From the NCBI RefSeq assembly GCF_030503595.1, contig NZ_CP129966.1, positions 1,054,001-1,118,000 on the forward strand: a stretch of 64,000 nucleotides of DNA, given 5' to 3'. The notes below the pieces were generated by a model. The model made no database searches. It worked only from the letters and a program-made list of their open reading frames with translations, and was not told the origin of the DNA. The stretch comes from Corynebacterium sp. P4-C1 (lineage in GTDB: Bacteria > Actinomycetota > Actinomycetes > Mycobacteriales > Mycobacteriaceae). The translations under genes were made by a program, and so were the position numbers. This document shows, in pieces, positions 1 to 17,588 of this stretch. How positions within the stretch are numbered: position 1 is the first letter of the stretch; every line of letters starts with the position of its first letter.

Positions 1-4990
<4,990 letters not shown>

Positions 4991-5574
4991 ACACCCACCA
5001 AAAAAGCGAGCATCAATCAGTAAAAGATTACTGAGCCGTGAAAAGCCCAAAACCCAACCAAAACAAACCACACCACACACCAACACAGCATGCGGCCTGG
5101 CAATCCAAAAATTACAAAAACAAACCCAAAAAAGGTTCATCAACCATTGCTGCCCCTCCGACGAGGAGAAAAGACAACAACAAAAATCCAATCAGTCATG
5201 CAACCAACCAGACGAACAACACCCCATCAATGGTTCAGGCATCATCCGACCAGCACACACCAAAAAAGCGCATCAGCCACACAAACCAACCAAACAAAAA
5301 TCATTGGCACACTATCGAGTTCTCACACAACACACGCACACTCGGCTTCAGAACTTTCGTCCTTCTGCCGTAGAGGCTTGTTTGATATTACTCTGCGCTG
5401 ACATCTGATGTCAACTCCGTCGCAATATCGATTTTTTCTCGCCGCCACCTTCTGTTCAGAACCGTTAACCGGCTCTTAACGTCTCGCGGCGACGAATCAA
5501 AACATTAACCCTAAGTGGTTGCAGAACGCAAATGCGCCTTTCTACCTGCGCAAATATCGACATAGCAGAAACGT
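4991..5574 (-). other. rrn leader and promoter region
   Basis: About 580 bases without a gene. The part next to 16S is C/A-rich transcribed leader. It contains the block TGTGTGAGAACTCGATAGTG (5310-5329) that recurs in the 16S-23S spacer. The rRNA promoter lies at 5385-5414. Upstream of that, 5461-5520 contains several GTTAA-type words but no second promoter I could define. Open frames here follow the biased composition and are not believed. Confidence 0.75.
5385..5414 (-). promoter_or_regulatory. rRNA operon promoter
   Basis: On the minus strand a -35 TTGACA (5409-5414) and a -10 TAATAT (5385-5390) are separated by 18 bases. This is near-consensus for a primary sigma factor and lies about 395 bases upstream of 16S, as expected for an rrn promoter. 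Confidence 0.85.
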
Positions 5575-6492
5575 TCAACTCATGGAGTCCCATTGATCCG
5601 CTAATTCGTTGAACATGCGCGTGTACGTGACAATCGAGGCTGTGTCCTGCGCATTCAAGGGCGCAACATAGACGCGCCCCTTCTCCACCGGTTTGGTCCC
5701 TTTAAGCTCTTCGTTCTGCGCGATCAGACGCATCGGCGGCGCATACCCCTCAGCAGCGAGGTCCGGACGAGCGTCGGTGGCGAAGAGGAAGGTCGGCTCC
5801 GCTTTGACCAGCGCGGGAATATCGGCGGCGTCCCCGGGCTTCAACGCCGGAGTGAGCTCGAGCATCGCGAAGACTGGCTTCCACAACGCATCTCCGTCGG
5901 CCGCCTGCACGTGAAGTGTCCCTTGGTCCGCCGTTATGGCAGCGAAGGTCCACTTCTCCGAGCGTGCCTCGATCACTCGACCCCGGGCTTCGGAGAACTC
6001 CTCGTCGAGCTTCGCCGCTTCCGCTTCACAACCGAAGACCTTGCCTAGCACCTGGGCCTGGCGCACCATCTCCCAGTCCAGCGGAATGCCGTCGCGCGGG
6101 GTGATGTCGACGACGGGGACGTCCGTACCCTCCTTGGCTGCGGCGGCGCTGTCCGCGTCGCCGGCGATAATCAAATCAGCTTTGCCGTCAGTCCCCTCCT
6201 GCACATCAACACCGAGGGCTTTTAGGAGTTCCCGGGATCGAGCGTCGTGAGCGAAGACTTTCTCCGGTGCCTTCGGCACCGTCTTCGCCCCGTCGTTGTC
6301 CTCAATCTCGACGGTTTCCTCCTGCGCGGGCGTGTCGGCCACGGTCTGCGTGGTGTCTGTGCCGGCGCCACTCGCCGGCGCAGCATCATCGTCAGGGGCG
6401 CAGGCCGTAAGGCTCGGGAGCAGCGCTGCCGCCAGCAGCAACGCGGTGCGGGACGTGTGCTTGGCAGCCCGCCTGCCAGTTTGACTCTTCAT
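5575..6492 (-). CDS. Lipoprotein, periplasmic-binding-protein-like
   Basis: A 305-residue secreted lipoprotein. The N-terminus has basic residues, then a hydrophobic stretch LLLAAALLPSLTAC with a lipobox Cys, then an Asp/Ala-rich linker. The remainder (AHDARSRELLKALGVDVQEG, DLIIAGDADSA, MRLIAQNEEL) has the alternating hydrophobic pattern of class III (iron/siderophore or cobalamin type) substrate-binding proteins, but no permease or ATPase gene is adjacent. The start at 6492 is chosen because it begins the signal peptide; the frame upstream of it runs into ssrA. Ligand unknown; the family assignment is an inference. Confidence 0.7.
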   Translation of the reverse strand: MKSQTGRRAAKHTSRTALLLAAALLPSLTACAPDDDAAPASGAGTDTTQTVADTPAQEETVEIEDNDGAKTVPKAPEKVFAHDARSRELLKALGVDVQEGTDGKADLIIAGDADSAAAAKEGTDVPVVDITPRDGIPLDWEMVRQAQVLGKVFGCEAEAAKLDEEFSEARGRVIEARSEKWTFAAITADQGTLHVQAADGDALWKPVFAMLELTPALKPGDAADIPALVKAEPTFLFATDARPDLAAEGYAPPMRLIAQNEELKGTKPVEKGRVYVAPLNAQDTASIVTYTRMFNELADQWDSMS

Positions 6493-6575
6493 ACGGGTGT
6501 GAATCCTAGTCGGATTCGCAGATGCAGAAACGACGAAACCGCCGGCCAAAATCTGACCAGCGGTTTCACCGTTTG

Positions 6576-6953
6576 TGGAGATGCCGGGAATTGAACCCGG
6601 GTCCTTCGCCACTGCACCAGGGCTTCTCCGTGCGCAGTCCGCACAGAATCTCTACTCGGCCCTCCGGATCAGGCGAACATGTCCGGATGACGGGCCCAGC
6701 CGGTGAAAGATGTCCCCTCCGCGCCTCACCGGCACGGCGAGAGGGCAAGCTCCCTAGTCGATGCCAGGATCCGGGTCGGGAGCGAGCCCGGCCTGACAGA
6801 CACGCGGTCGCTACTTAGGCAGCGAGGGCGTAGTCACGCTGAGAGTTCTTCTCTGCGTTTATCAGGTGCTGCGACGCTTGAATCGGTGGTCTCCAGCCTG
6901 CACCGGCACGCTTCCCCTGGTTTAGTCAGCGAAGTCGAAACCACATCATCCCC
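6576..6953 (-). ncRNA. ssrA: tmRNA
   Basis: Transfer-messenger RNA, which with SmpB rescues stalled ribosomes. The 5' end GGGGATG pairs with CATCTCC at the 3' end (next to 6576) to form the acceptor stem. The T-arm GGTTCAATTCC is visible, and the 3' CCA is not encoded. The tag reading frame lies at 6815-6856. smpB is two genes upstream on the same strand. Ends rest on stem pairing. Confidence 0.95.
6815..6856 (-). other. tmRNA proteolysis-tag reading frame
   Basis: Thirteen codons plus TAA give AEKNSQRDYALAA. The ALAA end is the degron recognised by ClpP-dependent proteases, and the QRDYALAA core is the actinobacterial form. The resume codon is GCA. Confidence 0.92.
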
Positions 6954-7025
6954 TTCGCTTCCTGCGGCGGGAACATGCGTTGCAACCGCAGGAGAATTAA
7001 CTCTAGCGCTGATCAACAACGCCCG

Positions 7026-7673
7026 TCAAGCAGGTGCGACGCGCAGGAATTCAACGACCGTATCAGGATCCACATCCACGGCGAGACGGACGGCCCGCGC
7101 GACGTTGACCGGATCCATCTTCGGGCGGTCGCCGTGCTTCGGGTCGGCGAGCATGTCAGTGTCGGTGCGTCCCGGGTGGATCGACGTGACCCTGACCTGT
7201 CCTTTCTCTTCCAGGCGCAGGGCATCAGTGAATCCGCGCAACGCGAATTTGGAGGCACAGTACGCGGTGTTCTCCTCAACACCGTGGAAGCCGGCGCCGG
7301 AGTTGATGGTGATGACGAGCCCACGGGAGCGTCGTAAAGCAGGCAGAAGCTCGCGCGTGAGCGTGACTGGCGCGAGCACGTTCACGTCCATGGTCTCACG
7401 CCACTGTTCGGCGTCGAGCTCGCCGAACGGCGCCTTGTGCAGCACACCCGCGGCGTGGACGACGACGTCGACATTCTCGATCTTGCGCGCGGCTTCGGCG
7501 ATCGCGCGCTCGTCGCGCAGATCGACCTCGAACGGCTCAGCGCTGGGCAGCTTATCGACGACTGCGCTCGCGTCCTTCGACGCCCCCACCAGGATGTGAT
7601 GGTCTTTGCCCAGCTCCTCGGCAATAGCGCGGCCGATACCGCGGGAAGCACCGGTGATGAGTGCGGTTTTCAT
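7026..7673 (-). CDS. Short-chain dehydrogenase/reductase
   Basis: A 215-residue classical SDR. The N-terminal Rossmann motif TGASRGIG (residues 7-14) binds NAD(P)H. HAAG matches the NNAG position, Ser lies in INSGAG, and YCASK supplies the catalytic Tyr and Lys. It is short for the family. Its ATG overlaps the smpB stop by 4 bases, so it is translationally coupled to smpB. Substrate not deducible. Confidence 0.9.
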   Translation of the reverse strand: MKTALITGASRGIGRAIAEELGKDHHILVGASKDASAVVDKLPSAEPFEVDLRDERAIAEAARKIENVDVVVHAAGVLHKAPFGELDAEQWRETMDVNVLAPVTLTRELLPALRRSRGLVITINSGAGFHGVEENTAYCASKFALRGFTDALRLEEKGQVRVTSIHPGRTDTDMLADPKHGDRPKMDPVNVARAVRLAVDVDPDTVVEFLRVAPA

Positions 7674-8158
7674 GCTTTGATCCCCTTGAATTTGCGGCCG
7701 AGTTCGCGGGCGATTTCGCGGTCCTCGGTGCGTTTCTTGATGTCCTGGCGGCGATCATAGTCCTGCTTACCCTGGGCGAGACCAAGTTCGACCTTGACCA
7801 GGCCATCTTTGAGGTAGAGCTTCAGCGGGACGAGAGTCCGGTTGCCGTCGCGGACTTTGCCTTCGAGGGTGTCGATCTCACGGCGGTGCAGCAGGAGCTT
7901 GCGGGTACGCCGCGGCGAGTGGTTCGTCCACGACCCCATCGAGTATTCGGGGATGTGGAGGTTGCGGAGCCAAACCTCGCCGTCGTCGATAGTGGCGTAC
8001 GCCTCGACGAGCGATGCCTTTCCGTCACGCAGAGACTTGATTTCGGTTCCCTGCAGAACGACGCCGGCCTCGTATGTGTCCAGGATGGTGTAGTCGTGGC
8101 GAGCCTTGCGGTTGGACGCGATGACACCCGGCCCTTCCTTCTTCTTTTTCTTCGCCAT
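7670..8158 (-). CDS. smpB: SsrA-binding protein SmpB
   Basis: A 162-residue partner of tmRNA that binds its tRNA-like domain and guides it to stalled ribosomes. Recognisable segments are ASNRKARHDYTILDTYEAG, the LQGTEIKSLR core, and a basic tail with QGKQDYDRRQDIKKR. The start at 8158 follows AGGAGGT and gives the Lys-rich N-terminus; the longer upstream frame runs back into ftsX. Eleven bases separate it from ftsX, and tmRNA lies downstream on the same strand. Confidence 0.97.
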   Translation of the reverse strand: MAKKKKKEGPGVIASNRKARHDYTILDTYEAGVVLQGTEIKSLRDGKASLVEAYATIDDGEVWLRNLHIPEYSMGSWTNHSPRRTRKLLLHRREIDTLEGKVRDGNRTLVPLKLYLKDGLVKVELGLAQGKQDYDRRQDIKKRTEDREIARELGRKFKGIKA

Positions 8159-8169
8159 GACTTGACCTC

Positions 8170-9072
8170 CTATTTCCGCACGTAAGAGCGCAACGCTACC
8201 TGAGCGACCAGGCCTGAAGCAAGAAGCGCGACGAGGCCGACGAGCGGCATGACGGTCCACACGGCGCCGTCGGAAAGCTTCGCTATGAGCAAGTTCTCGT
8301 ACACACCCGCCAGCATCGGGTCGACGATCTGCGACTTTATCGCCCACACACCGAGGGTGGAGATCACTGCGCCGATGAACACGGAGACCAGCGCCTCGAG
8401 GATGAACGGCGCCTGTGTGAACCAGCGGGTCGCGCCCACCATGCGCATAATGCCGATTTCCTCGCGGCGGCTGTACGCGGCGAGCTGCACCATGTTGGCG
8501 ATGAGGAACGCCGCGGCTAGCGCCTGCGCCGCGGCGATAATGAATGTCGCGTTGCGGAAAGAGTCGAGCGAATCCGCCACTCCGCGCACATCGCTGGCTT
8601 GGTCGGCGACATAGGACACCTGCGGCATGTCGCGCACCGCGTCGATGGGCTCGGTATTCGTCGGGTCCTCAAGTCGGACGTGCAGCGCCGCCGGCATCGA
8701 GTCCTTTGATGTCTCCTGCACCAGCGCAGGATCAGATTCCTGGAACAGCTCCACGAAACGCTCGTAGGACTGTTCGCGGTTGCGGAAAGTCACGGATTCC
8801 ACACGGTCGTCCGCCTGCAGCTTGTCGCGCACTTCTGCGCAGCTTTCCGACGAACAGTCCTTGTCCTCCGCCGACACCTTCTCATCCAGCTCCACCATCA
8901 CTTCGACGCGGTCCAGGTACAGGTCCTTTGTCTCACTGGTGACTTTGGACATGAGAATGCCCGCACCCACCAGCGCCAGGGACAACGCCGTGGTGATGAT
9001 CAGCGCGATCGTCATGGTGAGGTTGCGGCCGAGACCGCGGAAACCCTCGCGGAAGATGAAATTCCAGTTCAT
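8170..9072 (-). CDS. ftsX: Cell-division ABC transporter permease FtsX
   Basis: A 300-residue membrane partner of FtsE that in actinobacteria relays septal signals to peptidoglycan hydrolases. Near the N-terminus is a first membrane segment (LTMTIALIITTALSLALVGAGI). An extracellular domain follows, with a Cys pair (KDCSSESCAE), then three membrane segments in the C-terminal half around IIAAAQALAAAFLIANMV. It starts 3 bases after the ftsE stop. Confidence 0.96.
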   Translation of the reverse strand: MNWNFIFREGFRGLGRNLTMTIALIITTALSLALVGAGILMSKVTSETKDLYLDRVEVMVELDEKVSAEDKDCSSESCAEVRDKLQADDRVESVTFRNREQSYERFVELFQESDPALVQETSKDSMPAALHVRLEDPTNTEPIDAVRDMPQVSYVADQASDVRGVADSLDSFRNATFIIAAAQALAAAFLIANMVQLAAYSRREEIGIMRMVGATRWFTQAPFILEALVSVFIGAVISTLGVWAIKSQIVDPMLAGVYENLLIAKLSDGAVWTVMPLVGLVALLASGLVAQVALRSYVRK

Positions 9073-9075
9073 GTT

Positions 9076-9777
<702 letters not shown>

Positions 9778-9851
9778 TCTAGTGACAGACGTTGGCCGTA
9801 TGGAAATCCCAACCGCGGAAACCGCAGGTGATTCAGGTGGCGTTCAGGATT

Positions 9852-12926
<3,075 letters not shown>

Positions 12927-12927
<1 letters not shown>

Positions 12928-13745
12928 TGGCGGCTGTGTCTACCGCAGCTTTCATTGATTCCCACCGAGAAGATACTGATTCCGAGCTCGCCCGCGCCCT
13001 CGTCGAAACTGCCGGGGGTCTGGCGCTAAGCATGCGCGACGAGGGCCTCGACACAGGCCAGAAGACGTCTGTGTCCGATGTGGTCACCAACGCCGACATG
13101 GCCGCCGAGGAATTCGTCGCCGGCGTGCTGGAGGCGCTCCGCCCCGAGGACGGCATCGTGGGCGAAGAGGGAGCGGCGAAGGTGTCGCAAAGCGGGCGCA
13201 CGTGGGTGATCGACCCGGTGGACGGCACCTATAACTTCGCCTCGGGCTCCGACTACTTCTGCTCCGCGCTCGCGCTCGTCGATGGCGATGCCAGCAACCC
13301 TGCCCGCATTCTCACCAGCGCGATTCACCGCCCTGCGCTGGCCACGACGTGGATCGCCGACAACGGCACAGCGACACGGAACGGCCGCGAGCTTGAACAG
13401 CTTGCCGACGCTCCGCTGCCCCACCTCGCACTCGCCACCTACCTCCACCCCACCTCGATGACGAACGAAGCCATCCGCGGGGCGTGGCTGAGCGTCGCGA
13501 ACCACGCCGCCACTGTGCGCATGTTCGGCGCCGGTTCCATCGACCTGGCCACCGTCGCCTCCGGCGGCATCGGCGGCTGGCTGCAGCACTCCGTGGCGGA
13601 CTGGGACTGGCTGCCCGGAAAAGCGCTGGTGGAAGCTGCAGGCGGGAAGGCCGTCAAGGCCGACGCCGGCGGAGTCACCTGGTGTGTAGCGGGAAACCGC
13701 CAGCTCGTCGACGATGTGCTGGCTAAGCTTGAGCAGCATGGCTAA
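12927..13745 (+). CDS. Inositol-monophosphatase-family phosphatase
   Basis: A 272-residue Mg-dependent sugar/alcohol phosphatase. The metal site is visible: GEEGA, then [12 protein letters not shown] (DPxDGT), then ADWDWLPG with AGG near the end. It overlaps thiC by one base and hisN by 8 bases, so it is probably co-transcribed from the TPP riboswitch. It resembles the histidinol-phosphatase-like paralogue found beside hisN in corynebacteria. Substrate is not settled: inositol phosphate, a histidinol-phosphate-type alcohol, or, from context only, a thiamine-pathway phosphate. Confidence 0.88.
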
Positions 13746-14520
13746 CTACTCTGACGACCTCGCCCTGGCCCTCGAGCTCGCGGACCTCGCTGACACGGTC
13801 ACCTTGGAACGCTTCGAGTCCGCCGACCTGAAAGTCGATACCAAGCCCGACATGACCCCTGTCTCCGACGCCGACATCGCGGTGGAGAGCGCTCTGCGCG
13901 ACAAGCTGGGCACCACCCGCCCCGCAGATAGCGTGCTTGGGGAGGAATTCGGCGGCGATGTGCAGTTCTCTGGCCGCCAGTGGGTCATCGACCCGATCGA
14001 CGGAACGAAGAATTTCGTCCGCGGCGTGCCTGTGTGGGCCACGCTGATCTCCCTGCTCGAGGACGGCAAACCCGTCGTCGGCGTGGTCAGTGCCCCAGCC
14101 CTCACCCGCCGCTGGTACGCGAGCGAGGGCACCGGCGCGTGGCGCACATTCGCCGACGGTGGCGTCACCCGGTTGGGGGTCTCGGGTGTGAAGGGGCTGG
14201 GAGATGCGTCGATTAGCATCTCGTCCTTGAGCGGCTGGCGCGACCGCGGCTTGCGGGACCAGCTGATCGCGCTCACCGACGACGTGTGGCGTCTCCGCGG
14301 CTACGGCGATTTCTTCTCCTACTGCCTCGTCGCTGAGGGCGCCGTGGATATCGCCGCCGAGCCCGAAGTTTCCCTGTGGGACTTGGCCGCCCTGTCCGTC
14401 CTCGTAACTGAGGCCGGCGGCCGCTTCACCTCGCTGGCTGGCGAGGACGGCCCCCACGGCGGCGATGCCATAGCCACCAACGGCCTGCTGCACGACGAGG
14501 TGCTCAGCCGGTTGGCCTAG
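13738..14520 (+). CDS. hisN: Histidinol-phosphatase HisN (IMPase fold)
   Basis: A 260-residue IMPase-family enzyme that in actinobacteria dephosphorylates L-histidinol phosphate. Metal-binding segments are [19 protein letters not shown] and [17 protein letters not shown]. The start at 13738 sits inside the preceding gene's end, which implies coupling. Its place next to prfB, ftsE and ftsX matches corynebacterial hisN. The adjacent paralogue shares the fold but has a different C-terminal substrate region. Confidence 0.88.
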   Translation: MANYSDDLALALELADLADTVTLERFESADLKVDTKPDMTPVSDADIAVESALRDKLGTTRPADSVLGEEFGGDVQFSGRQWVIDPIDGTKNFVRGVPVWATLISLLEDGKPVVGVVSAPALTRRWYASEGTGAWRTFADGGVTRLGVSGVKGLGDASISISSLSGWRDRGLRDQLIALTDDVWRLRGYGDFFSYCLVAEGAVDIAAEPEVSLWDLAALSVLVTEAGGRFTSLAGEDGPHGGDAIATNGLLHDEVLSRLA

Positions 14521-15353
14521 CCCGCGAGGCGGAAGCCGTTGCCCACTCCAGGCGCAGTGTTGAGGTCCGCGATGATCGCATCGATATTCGTCGACACAGT
14601 CGGCGCATGAACCGGCCCCTGGAGCGGGCTAACGCACTGCAGGTTGGCGAAACGCGGGATGGAGCTTCCGTTGACCAGCCCCACCAGGCGGGTGCCGGAG
14701 TAGAGCGGCGCGCCCGAATCCCCCGCCATCGCGCACACCTGCGACTGCTGGCGCGCGCCGTCCGCGATCCAGTTGACCCCGCAGGTCACGCCCGAGGCGT
14801 AGCCGTTCTTGCACAGCGTGTCGCCGGTGCGCGTCGCGCCGCCCGTGGAGCGGATCGTCGTCCCGTTGTAGCTGGCCGTCAGGTCCGCACGCGGGCCGAG
14901 CTCGATCACCGCGTAGTCGAGGGCACCGTTCTTGCGCGCGATCCGGCCGGTCGGGCCCGCCGCGAAGGAATCCGCCGACACCACCTGATCACCGATGTTG
15001 CCGCAGTGCCCCGCTGTGAGCGCCACGCGTCGTCCCGCGCTGTCCGTGCCCACTGCCGCGACCGTGCACATGCCGTACATGCCCACGTAGATCGGGGCAC
15101 CAGCGCCGTACAGCGCCCGCCCCCGCGACGCCGCATTCTTCGCGCCCGGATTCGCACGCTGCGCGTCGAAGAACGAGCCCGGCACTCGGTGCAGGACGCT
15201 GCCCGCGAAAGGCTTGCCCGCCAACACCTTCGACGCTGGGTCGTTGCGCCACTGGTAGTTCGGATCGGTCTGCGCGTTAGCCTGCGGCGCGATCGTCACC
15301 GTCAGCGCGGCTAGAGCGCTCAACGCCGCGGCGGCCAAGGCCCGGAGCTTCAT
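14517..15353 (-). CDS. Secreted trypsin-like serine protease
   Basis: A 278-residue S1-family protease. The signal peptide ([25 protein letters not shown]) ends at AQA/NAQ-type sites. The catalytic triad is visible: His in LTAGHC, Asp in LDYAVIEL, Ser in MAGDSGAPL. Cysteines in MCTVAA, AGHC, LCKNGY, VTCGVNW and QVCAMAG would form disulfides. The ATG at 15353 has AGAAGGG at good spacing; an ATG 9 bases upstream abuts that site. The 3' end overlaps hisN by 4 bases, convergent. Confidence 0.9.
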   Translation of the reverse strand: MKLRALAAAALSALAALTVTIAPQANAQTDPNYQWRNDPASKVLAGKPFAGSVLHRVPGSFFDAQRANPGAKNAASRGRALYGAGAPIYVGMYGMCTVAAVGTDSAGRRVALTAGHCGNIGDQVVSADSFAAGPTGRIARKNGALDYAVIELGPRADLTASYNGTTIRSTGGATRTGDTLCKNGYASGVTCGVNWIADGARQQSQVCAMAGDSGAPLYSGTRLVGLVNGSSIPRFANLQCVSPLQGPVHAPTVSTNIDAIIADLNTAPGVGNGFRLAG

Positions 15354-15414
15354 GGTGGGCATCCCTTCTCCCAGTGGACGTGAATAGACAAACCGTACAC
15401 CACGAGCCCCTCTC

Positions 15415-15420
15415 TACAAT
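15415..15420 (+). promoter_or_regulatory. Candidate -10 box for a leaderless thiE mRNA
   Basis: TACAAT ends 7 bases before the ATG at 15428, so transcription would begin on or next to the start codon. No Shine-Dalgarno precedes that ATG. A -35 at standard spacing is not convincing. Confidence 0.5.
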
Positions 15421-15427
15421 GGCGCAC

Positions 15428-16078
15428 ATGAGTGATCTGGACCTCCGCTGTTACTTCGTCACCGGCGCTGGCGCGCCCGACCACATTGTGGAGACCGCCC
15501 GCGCGGCTGCCCAAGGCGGCGCCGGAATCATCCAGGTGCGCAGCAAACCCATCAGCGCCCGCGACCTTCACGATCTCGCCTTGTCCGTGGTCACCGCCGT
15601 GCACGAGGTCAACCCGGATGCGCGCGTGCTTATCGACGACCGCGTCGACGTCGCCCTCGCCCTTAAACCCCACGGCGTCGCCGGAGTCCACATCGGCCAA
15701 GACGACCTGAACCCGCGCATCGCCCGTGAACTTCTCGGCCCCGATGCCGTCATCGGCTTGACCACAGGCACCCTCGAGCTTGTCCAGGCCGCCAACGATT
15801 ACGCTGACGTCATCGACTACATCGGTGCCGGTCCTTTCCGCGATACCCCGACAAAGGACTCCGGCCGCGCGCCCTTGGGGCTTGAGGGCTACCCCGCCCT
15901 GGTCGAGGCCTCCCGTGTCCCAGTCGTCGCCATTGGCGATGTGACCGCAGACGACGCCGAAGATCTCGCCCGCACCGGCGTCGACGGCGTGGCCATCGTC
16001 CGTGGCATCATGAACGCCGAGGATCCGCGCGACTACGTTGAGCGCGTCGTCGCCGCCGTCGACCGCGGCCGCCCCTAA
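15428..16078 (+). CDS. thiE: Thiamine-phosphate synthase ThiE
   Basis: A 216-residue TIM-barrel enzyme joining HMP pyrophosphate with thiazole phosphate. Landmarks are IIQVRSKPISARDL, the ARVLIDDRVDVALA pyrophosphate/Mg site, GVHIGQDDL, YIGAGPFRDTPTKD and VVAIGDVT. The start at 15428 fits the family N-terminus and the -10 box just upstream; ATG 15419 is an alternative. Its stop overlaps the convergent HNH gene by 4 bases. Confidence 0.95.
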   Translation: MSDLDLRCYFVTGAGAPDHIVETARAAAQGGAGIIQVRSKPISARDLHDLALSVVTAVHEVNPDARVLIDDRVDVALALKPHGVAGVHIGQDDLNPRIARELLGPDAVIGLTTGTLELVQAANDYADVIDYIGAGPFRDTPTKDSGRAPLGLEGYPALVEASRVPVVAIGDVTADDAEDLARTGVDGVAIVRGIMNAEDPRDYVERVVAAVDRGRP

Positions 16079-17355
16079 CTCGCGAAGCTGTCGGCGCATC
16101 CACGTTTCTCCACCTCCGGCATCATGTAAAGGTCATTCCTGACTGGCAACGAGTGGTTGTATGACACGTAGCGGCTGCCATCCCCGAAGTCGAACACGAT
16201 CTCGTCGCCGTGGCGGGTGACCTGGGCGTAGCCCTCAGTGACCAGCGAGTGGCACGCGGAGCACAGCGGGATGAGGTTCTCCATGTCCGTCAACCCGCCG
16301 TTGGCCCATTCCTCCATATGATGGAATTCCATGAACCGCGTGTGCGTGCACCCCGGCATCGCGCACTGCCCACTCCACATGGCCAGTAGCGACCGAATCT
16401 GACCGTCCGTAGCCAAACGCGTCGAGCGGCCTGCGTTGATGATCATTCCGCGGTCATCCACCGTGTCCAGGCGCACGAGCGCATTCGCCACGAGGTTCTC
16501 CAGCCCCTTCGACGCAGCACCCGCATTATTGGGTAGATACGCCCGGCCATCCAGCGTTGCCATCACACTGACCTGCGCGCCCGGCGCGCGGAGCGTACTC
16601 CGCGGCTTCGACCTGACCATGTTGACCATGCCCATCAGCGCGTGGACCATCGCACGCCCCGTCGGCAAGCCGAAGCCCGAGACGTCTTTCTTCGCCTGTA
16701 CTTTCTCTTCCTCCTCTTCCTTCGACCGGACGAGTGCATCCAGTTTTTCCTGCTCAACGTATCCGTCTTCGCCGACGATGCCACTGAGCTCCTCCTTGCC
16801 AGCTGCGAAACTCAGATGCCCGATCTTCAAAGCAGCGCAGAAGCTCTCCCCATCCACAGGATTCACCCTGCCCCAGAATCTCAGGCACCCGTCTTCGTCC
16901 CTTTTCACCCGGAGATAGAAGTCTCTTTTGGCTCCTTCTGCGCTGTTCTTCCCGCGCCCAGCCAGCGCGCAGGCCAAGCCGTTGTGTCCCAGCTTCATAG
17001 CCTTTTCCACAACCTCGACCTCATTTTCCGGGGTAAGGTATTTGAGAGCCAGCCGCAGCGCCGAGTAGCTCACGTTCCCCGCCGCGAACATCTCCGCCAG
17101 ATACGGAAAATTCTGCAACTGCCGCGCCACATGCACGTACTCGTGCGCCGACGATTCCGACAGTCCCAACCGGCGCATCAGCCAGGTCGCAGTGCTCGAG
17201 GACCCGCATTTCTCCGCGAGAGCCCGGCGGTCGAATTCCCCGATCATCTCTAACAACCCGGACTTCGAACGCATCATCGACCGGTAGGCGTAAACAATAT
17301 CCTCCGCCAGCTCCCCGTGCCCGAGTTCAGTTTCGTCTCGCATTTCCAGCATCAT
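16075..17355 (-). CDS. DUF222/13E12-type protein with C-terminal HNH endonuclease domain
   Basis: About 426 residues. The N-terminal helical region (to about residue 300) is of the DUF222 type common in multiple copies in actinobacteria. The C-terminus has an HNH nuclease core: CAMPGCTHTR, MEFHHMEEWANGG, and ENLIPLCSACH with paired CxxC zinc ligands. Role unknown; such genes are often linked to mobile DNA. The start is uncertain: two adjacent ATGs at 17355 and 17352 follow a G-run, and a GTG lies at 17397. Confidence 0.82.
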   Translation of the reverse strand: MMLEMRDETELGHGELAEDIVYAYRSMMRSKSGLLEMIGEFDRRALAEKCGSSSTATWLMRRLGLSESSAHEYVHVARQLQNFPYLAEMFAAGNVSYSALRLALKYLTPENEVEVVEKAMKLGHNGLACALAGRGKNSAEGAKRDFYLRVKRDEDGCLRFWGRVNPVDGESFCAALKIGHLSFAAGKEELSGIVGEDGYVEQEKLDALVRSKEEEEEKVQAKKDVSGFGLPTGRAMVHALMGMVNMVRSKPRSTLRAPGAQVSVMATLDGRAYLPNNAGAASKGLENLVANALVRLDTVDDRGMIINAGRSTRLATDGQIRSLLAMWSGQCAMPGCTHTRFMEFHHMEEWANGGLTDMENLIPLCSACHSLVTEGYAQVTRHGDEIVFDFGDGSRYVSYNHSLPVRNDLYMMPEVEKRGCADSFAS

Positions 17356-17445
17356 CCCCCATTGCCGTTGTCTGATTCTTTTGAACGGACCATACACAAC
17401 GCCCCGGACACACTAGAACATGTTTTCGACTTAGCATGTGGATAA

Positions 17446-17570
17446 ACTCCGCACTGCGGAGTTCCTGGGGTTTTCCGGGGCGCCCATCGGCACCAGCCTC
17501 TCTAGCGCCTCCTAATGCCCCTAGCGCCCGAACCCCAAGCTCGCCCCGACTCCGCACTGCGGAGTTCCTG
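17446..17570. repeat. Pair of identical 22-bp palindromic repeats
   Basis: The 15-bp palindrome CTCCGCACTGCGGAG, followed by TTCCTG, occurs at 17447-17467 and again at 17550-17570. The conserved unit starts one base earlier with A. The copies are 103 bp apart between the HNH gene and the NRAMP-type gene. They could be operators or a small repeat family. Confidence 0.75.
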
Positions 17571-17588
17571 CGGATTTCTGAACCGCAC

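Noticed and set aside
6954..7025. Dedicated ssrA promoter
   Set aside because: A few AT-rich words and a CCTGCGG/CCGCAGG hairpin are present, but no pair with acceptable -35/-10 spacing could be defended; tmRNA may be processed from the smpB transcript.
15370..15420. TPP riboswitch ahead of thiE
   Set aside because: None of the CTGAGA or GAACCTG words occurs in the 75 bp between the protease and thiE.
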